The notes under the pieces are model-generated. The model was given only the letters and a program-made list of their open reading frames with translations. It made no database searches and was not told the DNA's origin. A stretch of DNA of 64,000 bases from Thraustochytrium sp. TN22 (lineage: Eukaryota > Sar > Bigyra > Thraustochytrida > Thraustochytriidae): positions 1 to 64,000 of the forward strand of contig JABLUY010000212.1 of the NCBI GenBank assembly GCA_013306675.1. The letters run 5' to 3'. Within the stretch, counting starts at the first letter, position 1, and each line of letters starts with the position of its first letter. The position numbers were made by a program, and so were the translations under genes. Of the stretch, positions 9,301-17,584 are shown piece after piece.

Positions 9301-11035
9301 AGTCGTGTACCGCGAAGCGGCCGTGGCGCACCTCGGCCCAGACCTCCCAGCGCGAGCGCTCGACCGTGGCGAGGTCGTCCAGCACAAGAACCTCGACACC
9401 GTCAACGCGGGCCGGCAGTCCCACGCAGCCGTTGCCGCTGAGCCAATCCGCCAGGTACTGGAGCGACTGGAACACGTTGTAGCGCACCTCCTCTGGGTCG
9501 CTGTTGGCCACGTGGGCAGACTCGGGCACGTTGGCGACAACGAGCGCGCGCGGAAAGCTGGCTGCCGCCATGTCGATGGCGCCGGCCGGGTCCTCGCCTG
9601 AGGCGAGCGCGAGGACCTGGTCCTGGTGCGCCGGGTCGCGCAGCACCTCGCGCACGAGGCGCTCAAAGCTGCCGTCGCTCGCGCTCCAGGCCTGGACGAT
9701 GGCCGTGGCGACGCGCACGTAGCGCGCGTCTGCGACCCAGAAGCCGCGCAGGCCGCGGCGCAGCTGCGTGACGACGTCCTTGAAGAGGCCGCGCAGCGCC
9801 ACCTGCAGCGAGGGGCTGGCGGCATCCCAGGACGGCGGCAGCACGCCGTACATGCCGCCAATGGCGAGGCCGCCGCGGCCGCCGGCGACGCGCGCGACGA
9901 GCTCGTGCGAGGCCTTGACGTGCTTGAGCACGATGGTCGTGTCGGCCTTGACAGGAATGCGGAAGCTGGCGTCCTCCTTGTACAGTCGCGCGGTCGCGGC
10001 GAGGTAGTCGTGCCAGCCGAGCGAGGCGCCGGCGAAGAAGGGGAAGAGCGCGTCGGCGATTTCGTTGGCGCGAAAGATGACGCGCGGGTTCTCAAGCACA
10101 ACGAGCAAGCGCACGCTGCCCGGCTCGTAGGCGGCGTGGCGCGCCTGCACGACGCGCTCCACGCAGCGCACGAGGTCCGCGACATAGGCGGCCTCCTCCT
10201 CATTCTCCAGCTTGGGCACGTAAAACACGAGCGCCTCGGGCCGCGACCAGTGCTTGAGGACGTGGAGGGTCAGCTCCACGACGTGCATGGGCACGGGCTC
10301 GCCGTCGCGCGCGAAGACGTAGGTACTTGGCAGCGCGAGCCCGGGCAGCCGCTTGAGCGGCTGCGCGAGCGGCTCCGCGGCGCCGGCCGTCATCTCTGGG
10401 CTCTTCTCCAGGCAGGCGTCGAGGTTGGCGCGCGCGGCCTCGACCGTAGCGCGCAGGGGCGTCTGCGAGTCCTCAAAGTCCACGCCCCAGCGCGGGGTGG
10501 CCCCTGCGGCGGCCACGAGCTCGCCCACGAGCGCCGGCTCACCGTCCAAACGCGCCTCGCCGGCCCTCAGCGCGGCGCGGCAGCCCTCGGCCTGGTCTGC
10601 GAGCCCGAAGACCGTCACGTGCTCGCCTCGCAGGAATTCTGGGAGCGTCGCCACAGGGGCGCCGGAGGCCTCCGTGTAGGCGGCCGACTCGCTCGAGGGA
10701 CCGACCACGACGCGCCCATCCGCGTCGCGCTGGCCAAAGATCGTCCCGAAGGCCTCGTCCTGCAGGGGCCGGTCCAGCGTCGCGTTGAGCCCGGCGCACG
10801 CGCGCATGCGCTGGTCGATGAAGGCGCGGTCCTTCTTGCGCTGCGCCAGCACCTTGGCGAGGCCGACGCGCATCTCGGCGTGCACCGTGGCCACCGCCGC
10901 CACGCCGGCTGCATCTTGCAAGCTCGGCGGCACGGGCTGCGCTACGCGGAGGCCCTGCCCGGCCTCGCCGCTCACCTCCTGCGCCGCGGCCGCCAGCTCC
11001 GCCGCGAGCTTCGCCGGCAGCATCGAAGCAAACAT
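6326..11035 (-). CDS. four-part fusion: malate synthase, OHCU decarboxylase, beta-lactamase-like hydrolase, allantoicase
   Basis: A 1,569-residue uninterrupted frame; I start at the ATG before FASMLPAKL because upstream codons are simple repeat. Residues 50-655: A-type malate synthase, with VDFEDSQTP (~185), YVPKLEN (~272), VLEN (~313), GWHD (~341), AIGGMYG (~391), and LDDLATVERSR (~552) matching the MEDAATAEISR catalytic block. Residues ~667-815: OHCU decarboxylase (H719, S-x-EQ at 734-737, YLDRFGVKF and the INN segment). Residues 815-1165: serine beta-lactamase fold with SLSK (S867, K870), YSG (969-971) and HQG (1111-1113). Residues 1210-1365 and 1420-1569: two allantoicase repeats ending in FPDGGLSR and YPDGGVNR. 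Together these act late in urate breakdown and on the resulting glyoxylate. The gene is divergent from a urate hydroxylase. No PTS1 at the end (ASI). Substrate of the beta-lactamase-like part is unknown. Confidence 0.88.
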   Translation of the reverse strand: MFASMLPAKLAAELAAAAQEVSGEAGQGLRVAQPVPPSLQDAAGVAAVATVHAEMRVGLAKVLAQRKKDRAFIDQRMRACAGLNATLDRPLQDEAFGTIFGQRDADGRVVVGPSSESAAYTEASGAPVATLPEFLRGEHVTVFGLADQAEGCRAALRAGEARLDGEPALVGELVAAAGATPRWGVDFEDSQTPLRATVEAARANLDACLEKSPEMTAGAAEPLAQPLKRLPGLALPSTYVFARDGEPVPMHVVELTLHVLKHWSRPEALVFYVPKLENEEEAAYVADLVRCVERVVQARHAAYEPGSVRLLVVLENPRVIFRANEIADALFPFFAGASLGWHDYLAATARLYKEDASFRIPVKADTTIVLKHVKASHELVARVAGGRGGLAIGGMYGVLPPSWDAASPSLQVALRGLFKDVVTQLRRGLRGFWVADARYVRVATAIVQAWSASDGSFERLVREVLRDPAHQDQVLALASGEDPAGAIDMAAASFPRALVVANVPESAHVANSDPEEVRYNVFQSLQYLADWLSGNGCVGLPARVDGVEVLVLDDLATVERSRWEVWAEVRHGRFAVHDFIRIAHEELNAIRRGHVRPGRAVHVAWTPVTAKWYPVAMEVLLKLVCDAVPVDFCTELLLPLTVDRVRAAENPWEAVLAYEPAKFRLQDPAVQRFHYFFERCGAMRFAAAMAQTVATDARAARDLILSFDLPEVVEAAGFHGDIGSGAGRLDKLASAEQAKVFSAADADAERARERLCELGQQYLDRFGVKFLVSAKGKSAQELLAILESRINNTAAQELDNAREALWQITAKRLDSEPSDHLLATLEALREKHQVAGASLWVNGQAITLGRAAADRAVAPSTMFEIASLSKTIGTAFAIEYFTARGVDLDTPVNSLLAEAGSTFRIEHAEFGDKVLLWHLMSHSALNMHYVNGVPLSKPMPDTRDFLEGNDEYKYPPISIVGKPGTLFRYSGGGFLVLQHLVETLEGGRDIDEITKPFLSALGVADELTFAYEPAGAQVACGFDDEGHSIVDTRKKFPSFAAGGLGTPRAMARFMECLGSAFRNKGGCGPISHDTAVRMLNGTDKGCRDFMGVLMGLGVFVGEAGPNRFAIHQGANDGFRAIYIHCFDGPDAGRGICAFANGDNRAMFFIAEACQELLRAISLQGVDVTRFPSAAVDVNEIPQEEIVNYGYKNLVFVAFTPTLPAAIEDRGPADPLAPRNLMVGATLERVSNQRFARALNLTSDHLPIFDPELFCPMGKVMDSWETARHNPEPLDHAVFSLKTPAQVRFVAFSTKYHLGNQAEFVRLFGREQASGDWTLLVPKTHLEGHAEKRVRLDDPQAALRIDQVRVEIFPDGGLSRVSLFADGALEDDLAATFVPVDLAQSVRCADPIPAPKKPLQLLYEPSPEEVARNRATLRPGQEFDAASLAFGGSLVSVTNQHYGPAAQVLSPYVPLSMHDGFESARSRTAGHHEELVLKLAFPVKLARIELDFTFFVNNNPVAVSLEGLATSDKWIELASLTPVKAFAGNTKVIRVHERCGEVAQLRLKVYPDGGVNRVRAFAICPQTASI

Positions 11036-11239
11036 GTCGTCCCACACGCCGACGAAGGCTCCTCTCCTCGCGCGCGAACTCTGCGAGCGCGCAGCCAAGC
11101 GGCACCTGCACTTGCGCCTGCTCGAGCACGAGCACGAGCACAAGAGCACGCCAGTCGCTCCTTCGCCTCGCTCCCTTGCTTGATCGAGGTCCGCCGCCGC
11201 CTGAACTTGATTTGCCGCTGTCTGTTGCCTTGATGAGAT

Positions 11240-11298
<59 letters not shown>

Positions 11299-11624
11299 AG
11301 GGGGGAGGAAGAAGCGCCGGAGGCACGAGCACCGACGCAGTGCCAGCGCAGCCGAGGCTTGCTTGCTTGCTGGCGCTGCTCCCGCTTCCAGGCTACCTAC
11401 CCTACCTCCCGCCCGCTCGTACGCCGAGCGCCTCGCGGACCCGACCGGCGGAAAGACCTCCCGGACCGGGCAGGCCCTCAGCACAGGCCTGGCCTGGCTG
11501 GCCAGCGAGGCACTGCAGTGCCTGTCGCTCCCGTGCACGCGACCCGCGGCGTGCCTCGCCTCGCCGCACCGGCGACGGCGGACGATGATGCAATGGCAGC
11601 CGCGGCCGGTGCCGCCCGAGGCCG

Positions 11625-11656
<32 letters not shown>

Positions 11657-12524
11657 GCGAGCGCGAGATTGGTCCTCTGGCGATGGCAGCCCTGGCCAAT
11701 CTTGCTGCTGCAAATTCAAATTTCAAGTTGCCCGCTGCGGCGCGCTGCGCCAACCCGCGAGCGGGCAGCGAGCGCCGCGCGCCGGGGCCGGCGCGGCTGC
11801 CGTTGCCAGCCGAGGCCGCCGCCGCGGCGCGCCGCGCGGCGCCGCCCGGGCGCCGCCCCGCGCGTGCATCTCGCGGCGTCACCGACGCTCCGAGGATGGA
11901 TGTGCCGCCCCCCAGGGGCGCACGGTGCCGCGCGCTCGTGTCTGTCTGTGACTGATGCGACCGATGCTTGTCTGCGGAAAAAGCTGCGCTGGAACCCCTG
12001 GAACGTCTTCCGCCCGTGCAGCGCGCGAGTCCTGGCGTCCTTCCGCCCCGCGTGCCGTGCTTGCGCCGGGGGCGGGCCGCGGCGCGCGCGCGCAGCCTGC
12101 CCCCCTGCGCCGCGCGGCGCCGCTCCGAGCAGGGCCTGCCCGGCCTGGCCTGGCCTGGCCTGGCCTCGCCTGGCCTGGCCGCCCGCCGCGCGCGCGCGCG
12201 CGCCTGCCTCGCGCGGGCGGCGCCCGCGGCCTCTCGCTCGCCGCCGCCGCCGCCGCGCCGCGCGGCGCCGCGCCGCGAGCTCGCGGGGCCGGCCGGGCAG
12301 GGGCCTTCCGCCACCGCTGCGTGAGCGGGGCGACCGGGACGGAGGCGCAGCCGCGCTGGCTGCCAAGAAGAGCGAGAGCACAGTGCCACAGGCCAGCAAA
12401 CGCGAATCAATCAATCAGAGCGAAGACGGGACGCCGAGGCGGTGGCGGAGCAGGCGGGCAGGCGGGCAGGCGGGCGGGCGGCAGGCAGCGGAGCGGAGCG
12501 GAGCGGCGAGCGCGGTCGGGAAGG
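11036..12524. promoter_or_regulatory. divergent promoter region, fusion gene / urate hydroxylase
   Basis: About 1.5 kb between two head-to-head start codons. It contains a GA microsatellite, GAGCAC repeats near 11625-11660, CCTGG repeats near 12140-12180 and other low-complexity GC-rich sequence. No gene seen. The shared position makes co-regulation of the two purine-catabolism genes likely. Confidence 0.55.
11251..11298. repeat. (GA)n microsatellite
   Basis: About 24 GA units with a few A interruptions, in the leader or promoter of the fusion gene. On the minus strand it reads as CT repeats. Confidence 0.9.
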
Positions 12525-13742
12525 ATGTTTGACCTGGATGTGGTCATCATCGGCGGCGGCATCGCGGGCATGAGCACGGCGCTCTTCCTGAAGCGCTTTG
12601 GGTTCAAGGTGGTCGCGTACGAGCGCGCGCCAGAGATCCTGCCGGTGGGCGCGGCCATCTCGGTGTGGAGCAACGGCGTCAAGGTGATGAACAGGCTGGG
12701 CTTCGGCAAGGAGATGCAGAAGCTGGGCGGCCAGATGGATCGCATGATCTACCGGTCGCACAAGGGCGAGCCGTTCCTGGACATGGACCTGATGCCGGTG
12801 TACAAGGACGTCGGCGAGCGCTGCTACCCGGTGCCGCGCGCCGACCTGCAGCAGATGCTCATGGACCAGTACGTGGCGGAGGGCGGCGAACTGGTGCTGG
12901 GTCGCTCGTGCGTGGAGATCTGCCGCGTCGACCCGAACGACGAGGACAGCCGCATGTACGCAGTTTTCGACGACGGGTCCCGTTCCAAGGAGTGCGACCT
13001 GCTCGTGGGAGCTGATGGCATCCGCTCCCAGGTGCGCGCCTTCGTGCTCCAGAAGGAGCTCCAGCCCGTGTACCACTACACGAACTGGAATGGCCTGGTG
13101 CCCATGGACACTAAGGTGGGCCAGCCGAACGAGTGGGTCATGTACGTGGGCGACGGCAAGCGCGCGTCTGTCATGCCGGTGGGCGACGGCCGTTTCTACT
13201 TCTTCATGGGCGCGCCCCTGCCAGAGGACGCGCCGGCGCCGACCAAGGGCAGCGAGGCGATGCGCGACGAGCTCAAGGATATCTTCCGCGGCTGGCCGGA
13301 GAATGTACAGAATCTGATCAGGGCCATCGACGTGACGCGTCTCAACCGCATCCCCATTTGCGACGTAGATCCGCTGCCGCACTTTTCGCGCGGACGCGCC
13401 GTGCTCATTGGCGACGCGGCGCACTCCACGACGCCCACGCTCGGTCAGGGCGGCTGCCAGGCGCTCGAGGACTCTGAGGTGCTCGCATCCTTTCTGACCA
13501 CCACCAACATCGGCGTGTGCGACGCCCTGCGCCGCTATGAGCAGCACCGCAAGGAGCGCGTTCACACCATGGTGCTCAAGGCGCGCGAGCGCACCGCGCA
13601 GATCTACCCGCGCGACGCTGAGATGGCCAAGGCTACCGAGGCGTGGTACCAGGAGCTGCGCACGTCCAAGGAGATTGGGCCCAACATCCTCAACGGGATC
13701 GCCGCAAACCTCAAGCAGGGTCCGTGGCCTCCGCGGCTCTAA
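12525..13742 (+). CDS. hpxO: FAD-dependent urate hydroxylase (HpxO-like)
   Basis: A 405-residue flavoprotein monooxygenase, close to the 384 of Klebsiella HpxO. It converts urate to 5-hydroxyisourate using FAD, NADH and O2. Visible features are the GGGIAG dinucleotide fold (10-15), DG motif LLVGADGIRS (~160) and GD motif IGDAAHSTTPTLGQGG (~295). The HpxO-specific stretches VGAAISVWSNGVK, YTNWNGLV, GKRASVMPV, GRFYFF and TEAWYQELR are all present. The three residues known to act on urate (R204, Y216, D293 in Klebsiella) correspond to R213, Y225 and D297. The C-terminus is PRL, a weak peroxisomal-signal-like end. The ATG at 12525 is set by the Rossmann fold starting at once. Eukaryotes normally use cofactor-free urate oxidase, so the gene may have come from bacteria. 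Confidence 0.92.
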   Translation: MFDLDVVIIGGGIAGMSTALFLKRFGFKVVAYERAPEILPVGAAISVWSNGVKVMNRLGFGKEMQKLGGQMDRMIYRSHKGEPFLDMDLMPVYKDVGERCYPVPRADLQQMLMDQYVAEGGELVLGRSCVEICRVDPNDEDSRMYAVFDDGSRSKECDLLVGADGIRSQVRAFVLQKELQPVYHYTNWNGLVPMDTKVGQPNEWVMYVGDGKRASVMPVGDGRFYFFMGAPLPEDAPAPTKGSEAMRDELKDIFRGWPENVQNLIRAIDVTRLNRIPICDVDPLPHFSRGRAVLIGDAAHSTTPTLGQGGCQALEDSEVLASFLTTTNIGVCDALRRYEQHRKERVHTMVLKARERTAQIYPRDAEMAKATEAWYQELRTSKEIGPNILNGIAANLKQGPWPPRL

Positions 13743-14385
13743 GCTCGAGTTAGCTGCGATCCCCTCGACTCGCGGGAGCGGCCGCTAGCAACTAGTTAGC
13801 TCTAGCTAGCTAGCTAGCTAGCTAGGCCTGGTGCTCTTTGATGTGGGCGAGGAGTTCGCGCGCTTTAGGTCATGCGGGACGTGCCTTCCCCGGCCATAGC
13901 AGGCAAGCAAGCTACGGACGAAGGGCATGCCCTAGGAGGACGGCCTGCGAGCGAAAGCCAAACAAAGACGTTCTCGTATCCCGTACTACGGTCAGGGCGG
14001 CAGGATCGATGGATAACAACCCGCGACCAGGAAGCCTGAGTCGGTCAGGGCGGCCATCGAGCCTGCAACAACCCGCGCTGCGCCCCTTTAGGGGGCTGCG
14101 AACATGGGATAAGTGATCAGGAACAAATATTCGCGTGTGTACTAAGACCGCTTGAGAAGCGCAACTTCTTCGCCTTTTTGCATCTCGTCTCCCTGGCAGC
14201 CTGAGGTATCTCCCGTCCCCCATTCTCTTGTTGGTCGAGGCTCGTTGGCTTGCCGGCCTTTATCGGTCAGCTGCGTGCCAACGCAAAGCTCGTGCTCCTC
14301 GCATTCGCCAATGCACCATGCGGAGTTGGCGATGCGTTAGCTTTTCTGGGCGCCGCTCATACGCGGACGCACAAATGTTGGCAGA
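13743..14385. other. convergent 3' region with short repeats
   Basis: Between the urate hydroxylase and the sulfotransferase. A CTAG array lies at 13802-13825. Two imperfect copies of a roughly 50-bp unit (GGTCAGGGCGGC ... AACAACCCGCG) lie at about 13991-14085. No gene seen. Confidence 0.5.
13802..13825. repeat. (CTAG)n / AGCTAGCT array
   Basis: Six tandem CTAG units. Shorter AGCTAGCT runs recur at about 15800-15818, 16388-16398, 22029-22043, 33983-34006 and 46826-46842, all outside coding sequence. Confidence 0.85.
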
Positions 14386-15729
14386 TCATGTGCGCCACCT
14401 CGAGATATTGACACACCAGCGCTCCGCGAGTGCCTCGTTCCAGGGCCGGTAAAAGTCCAAAATCTTGCGCCGCGTCTCCTCCGAGAGCACGAGCGGCGCA
14501 TCGCCGGTGGATTGGTCTGCCGGGGCCGGGTTTGTGTAGCCGTTCTTGACTGCTTCCGCGATGTCCAGCGCGTTAGGGTCGAGGCCAGCGAAGCGATACA
14601 CCCGCGTCATGGTCTCCACCGGGCGCGCGAAGAGGTCCTCGCTGGTGATGACCAGCAGCTGGGACCGCCTGAAGTTCTGCCAGCGGGTGAGGTGAATCAG
14701 GTAGAGGCCGGACCAGATGCCGTTGAGGGAGTCCTTCCGATACGTGCACGGCAAGTCCTCCAGACTGCGCGTGGCCCACCACTCGGGGCTCTTGCCTTCG
14801 GTGTGCCTCTGCATGTCAGCCAGCTCCTTCAGCACAAAGGGCTCATAGAGGGCCAGCGCGTTGCCGTTCTCATCGTACGTGGGCTCCTTCGGCCTCACCC
14901 ACGGGTCATCGTTGTACTTCCACTCCCGCATGCGCATTTTGTAGAGCGACTCCAGCTTGGCGAGCGGGTCGCGTACGATGTAAATCATCTTGACATTCTC
15001 CCCGCAAAACTTCATCATGGACCGCGACCCGGTGCACACGCCCGCCGTGCCCACCGAGCTATCCCCTGTCAACGCCAGACCTTTCCTGACACGATGCGTG
15101 AGCTCCGACGGGTTCTTGTTTTGCATCGGGTTGAGCACGGCCGAGGAAAGTCGCGCTCGACCCCTAGCCACATCTGTGTTTACGAAGGACGGATTTTCAA
15201 AGATCCACAACTCGCCCGACTGCGGTCCCTGGTTCAGCTTGACGCCCATGTAATCTGGGTGCTGCGCAAGGTAGTGGTACAGAGCTGTCGTCCCGGCCTT
15301 GCGCGCCCCGATCACCGTCAGCGTCCACAGGCACTCGCTCGTCGGCCATGGCTGCATGTCTTCAAGCGGGTCGCAGGACGGGTCCGCCACAATACCCCCT
15401 GCTCTTGGCGTCCCACGCTGCAGCGAGGCTTCAACAGCGCTGGGTACCTCTTCAGACTTCACCTTGTGCGCACCGACGAGCCGACTGAGGTCAGCAGCAC
15501 CCGTGTATTTACCCATGTCCAAGTGCGCAAGCTTGAGGCTTGCTTCGTCCGGGTCCACCAAGGTGTGTGGAGGCCGATTCGGCGAGATCTCTTCGATGCT
15601 CGCCACGACGCCCGCCTGCAATCGCATTGCGAGCACGCAGGCCACTGTGAGGAGCGCTAACGCAATGGCGCCCACCTTGCTCAGCCGCCTGCGCCGCCTC
15701 AGCACGTGGTCGACCTGAGCCCCGGCCAT
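14386..15729 (-). CDS. type II membrane sulfotransferase
   Basis: A 447-residue PAPS-dependent sulfotransferase with Golgi topology: an Arg-rich cytoplasmic start (residues 1-16), one membrane helix (about 17-38), a stem, then a lumenal catalytic domain. The 5'-phosphosulfate loop is VIGARKAGTT (about 139-148) and the 3'-phosphate site is IYIVRDPLAKLES (about 249-261), the two hallmarks of the family. Paired Cys residues (120 and 133) flank the start of the domain. It probably sulfates a glycan or glycoprotein, but the acceptor cannot be told. Four sulfatase genes lie 37 kb away. The ATG at 15729 is the only in-frame ATG near the N-terminus. Confidence 0.88.
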   Translation of the reverse strand: MAGAQVDHVLRRRRRLSKVGAIALALLTVACVLAMRLQAGVVASIEEISPNRPPHTLVDPDEASLKLAHLDMGKYTGAADLSRLVGAHKVKSEEVPSAVEASLQRGTPRAGGIVADPSCDPLEDMQPWPTSECLWTLTVIGARKAGTTALYHYLAQHPDYMGVKLNQGPQSGELWIFENPSFVNTDVARGRARLSSAVLNPMQNKNPSELTHRVRKGLALTGDSSVGTAGVCTGSRSMMKFCGENVKMIYIVRDPLAKLESLYKMRMREWKYNDDPWVRPKEPTYDENGNALALYEPFVLKELADMQRHTEGKSPEWWATRSLEDLPCTYRKDSLNGIWSGLYLIHLTRWQNFRRSQLLVITSEDLFARPVETMTRVYRFAGLDPNALDIAEAVKNGYTNPAPADQSTGDAPLVLSEETRRKILDFYRPWNEALAERWCVNISRWRT

Positions 15730-16513
15730 CACGATCGACCTCGTCGTCGTCTCGTCGCCCTCCGGGCCTCTCTACCTGGAGCGAGCGAGCCAGCGCAAGC
15801 TAGCTAGAGCTAGCTAGCCTGAGTAGCAGGCTGGCTTGGTGCGAATGGCCGCGCGGCTGTGCGGCGGCCCTTTGCGGCAGCGCGGCCGGCGCGGTCCAGG
15901 CGGCCGCGGCGCGGACCTGAGCCCGCCAGCTGTATCTGCTCTGGGACCTCCGGAGCCGCACCTTACGATGACTACCTTATAGGCGGTCGGAGTAAGTCCG
16001 TCGGTGAGACCTGAAGACTCGAACTTGAACTCAGAGGGGACCAAGACTTGCCAATCGCTTCAAGATTGCATCAAGTTACCAGCCTCTCAAGACATCGGCC
16101 CTTGTCAAGCTTGGTCACGTCAGGCATAAACTCACCGCTTTGACGTGAGGTGCATCTTGTGTGATGGTGGTACGCCGGTGTTCGATGTTGATATTCGCTG
16201 CAAGCTTGCATCAATCTACTTGCCTCTCAAGGCACCGGCCGGGCCCGTGTCAAGCTTGGTCACGTCAGGCATAACCCCACGCTTTGACGCGAGATGCATT
16301 CTTGTGTGATGGTGGTGCGCAGGCCTTCGACGTTGCTTGCACAGACAGGTGATGCGCTGCGACAACCGGCCCGGGCTCTGGCTGGCTCTAGCTAGCTAAG
16401 AAAAAAAAAGCAGCCTCGCGTCAAACGCTCGACAGAAACAGACCTCGGGACAGACCTCAAGTAACGAGTACCCGGTACCCGGGTCCACAAACACCCTTTT
16501 GGAGTAAGTTAGA
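15730..16513. other. upstream region of sulfotransferase
   Basis: Gene-free 784 bases between two minus-strand genes. It holds AGCTAGCT runs at both ends and the two-copy tandem repeat at 16061-16336. Confidence 0.5.
16061..16336. repeat. two-copy tandem repeat of about 140 bp with paired TGACGTGA sites
   Basis: Copies start at 16061 and 16201, both opening with CAAGNTTGCATCAA and sharing TGTCAAGCTTGGTCACGTCA. Copy 1 has TCACGTCA at 16115-16122 and its exact inverted match TGACGTGA at 16141-16148. Copy 2 has TCACGTCA at 16260-16267 and TGACGCGA at 16285-16292. The octamers resemble bZIP (CRE/ATF-type) sites, or could form a hairpin. Confidence 0.8.
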
Positions 16514-17584
16514 TTACGCAACATGCGCCACGCTGCACTCCGCCTTGAGCTGAGTGGCTCGGCGGATGCGCCAGCGACGTACAAGCAGGTAGACGGCGGC
16601 CAAGACCGCGCAGCCGCCGGCAACGGAAAGGATGATGACCTCGACGCTGGTCACCTTGGGGTCGCAGCCGCTCTCACTCAGCTCGCAGGCGGAGACCTCG
16701 TCCTCTGCGGAGGTCGCCTTGCGGTAGATGAGAACACCGTCCGTGGACGCGGAGCTACCGGCGCTGGAATCAATGATAAGCAAAGAGGCGCAGGCGCCGG
16801 TGTCCTCGAAGATGCCATAGGCGTTGCAGTCCTCGAGCGCCTCGCACATGCCGGCGCAGTCGTTCTGCGTGTAGCCGGAGGTTGCGGAGAAGTTGCGCAG
16901 CGAGGTGATGCGGCGCGGGCTGACGCCGGTGCCGAAGGAGCGAAAGCCAAAGAGCAGGTCGAGCGCGTTCTTGTTGCGAATGAAGAGCTTGACTGGGTAT
17001 TCGAAGTTGGGACCCGAGTCAAAGGTGAGCGCGGTCATCTCTTTCTTCAGGCAGTAGAATGGATTCTGGCTTGGCGGTTCGTAGATGCCAAAGCCGGCGC
17101 AGAAGAGCGAGTACAAGTCGCAGTGGCGCTGCGCCAGCGTGATGCCGTCGTAGTTCGGGTAGAAGGAGCGGCAAAGCAGGTTGTTGGCCCTGCAGTGCTG
17201 TGAGGCGTCAATGCCGTACGGCAGCTTGCGGTAGCTCGATGTCGAGAAGATGCGCGAGGCCGCGCGCTCCGAGGCGGAGGCCCCGCTCTCCGTGTAGTAG
17301 GTGTGCGCATTGTAGTAGCCGCCCTTGGTGTTGCTGCTAACGCAGCGAACGGACCGCTCGGGCCTGCACGGCGCCGTCCCGCTGCAGACCTCCGCGTTGA
17401 ACGAGAGCACCCTGTCGCCTGCGCTGCCGAGACGGATCAGGTCCGTCGTCTGCAGCTCCTCGCCATCCTCGCCGCACGGGCCGATTGTCGTCCAGTCGCT
17501 CTGGCCCAGGCTCGCCTCGTCCGCCGCGACGCCCATGACCGCGCTCAGGACGGCCGCAAGCGCCATCATGCTGGTCGCCTTCAT
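16514..17584 (-). CDS. secreted-side type I membrane protein with PAN/apple-like segment
   Basis: A 356-residue protein of unknown function. The start is chosen at MKATSMMALAAVL because it opens a clear signal peptide (about 1-21, cleavage near AADE). The ectodomain has over a dozen Cys residues. Residues about 235-290 (GYTQNDCAGMCEALEDCNAYGIFEDTGACASL) fit a PAN/apple module, which usually binds protein or sugar. A single membrane helix follows at about 313-335, then a short basic tail. The frame stays open upstream, but that part is Arg/Ala-rich and lacks similarity. It is likely a surface or endomembrane receptor-like protein. No partner is suggested by the neighbours. Confidence 0.7.
   Translation of the reverse strand: MKATSMMALAAVLSAVMGVAADEASLGQSDWTTIGPCGEDGEELQTTDLIRLGSAGDRVLSFNAEVCSGTAPCRPERSVRCVSSNTKGGYYNAHTYYTESGASASERAASRIFSTSSYRKLPYGIDASQHCRANNLLCRSFYPNYDGITLAQRHCDLYSLFCAGFGIYEPPSQNPFYCLKKEMTALTFDSGPNFEYPVKLFIRNKNALDLLFGFRSFGTGVSPRRITSLRNFSATSGYTQNDCAGMCEALEDCNAYGIFEDTGACASLLIIDSSAGSSASTDGVLIYRKATSAEDEVSACELSESGCDPKVTSVEVIILSVAGGCAVLAAVYLLVRRWRIRRATQLKAECSVAHVA

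Noticed and set aside
6665-9601. 978-codon open frame on the plus strand, antisense to the fusion gene
   Set aside because: Biased GC-rich shadow of the real gene; no family motifs. The sense frame has four domains in order.
11036-11332. Leu/Ser-repeat N-terminus of the fusion protein as a signal peptide
   Set aside because: The Leu-Ser run is the translation of the CT microsatellite and lies upstream of a good ATG next to the malate synthase domain.
11363-12532. 389-codon frame in the divergent promoter of the urate pair
   Set aside because: Arg/Ala/Pro-rich, no similarity, and overlaps the start of the urate hydroxylase in another frame.
15730-15732. GTG start one codon upstream of the sulfotransferase ATG
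   Set aside because: A non-ATG start is not expected in a nuclear gene when an ATG follows immediately. The same reasoning moved the starts of SIN1, the HMG-box gene, PIG-C and the RING gene.
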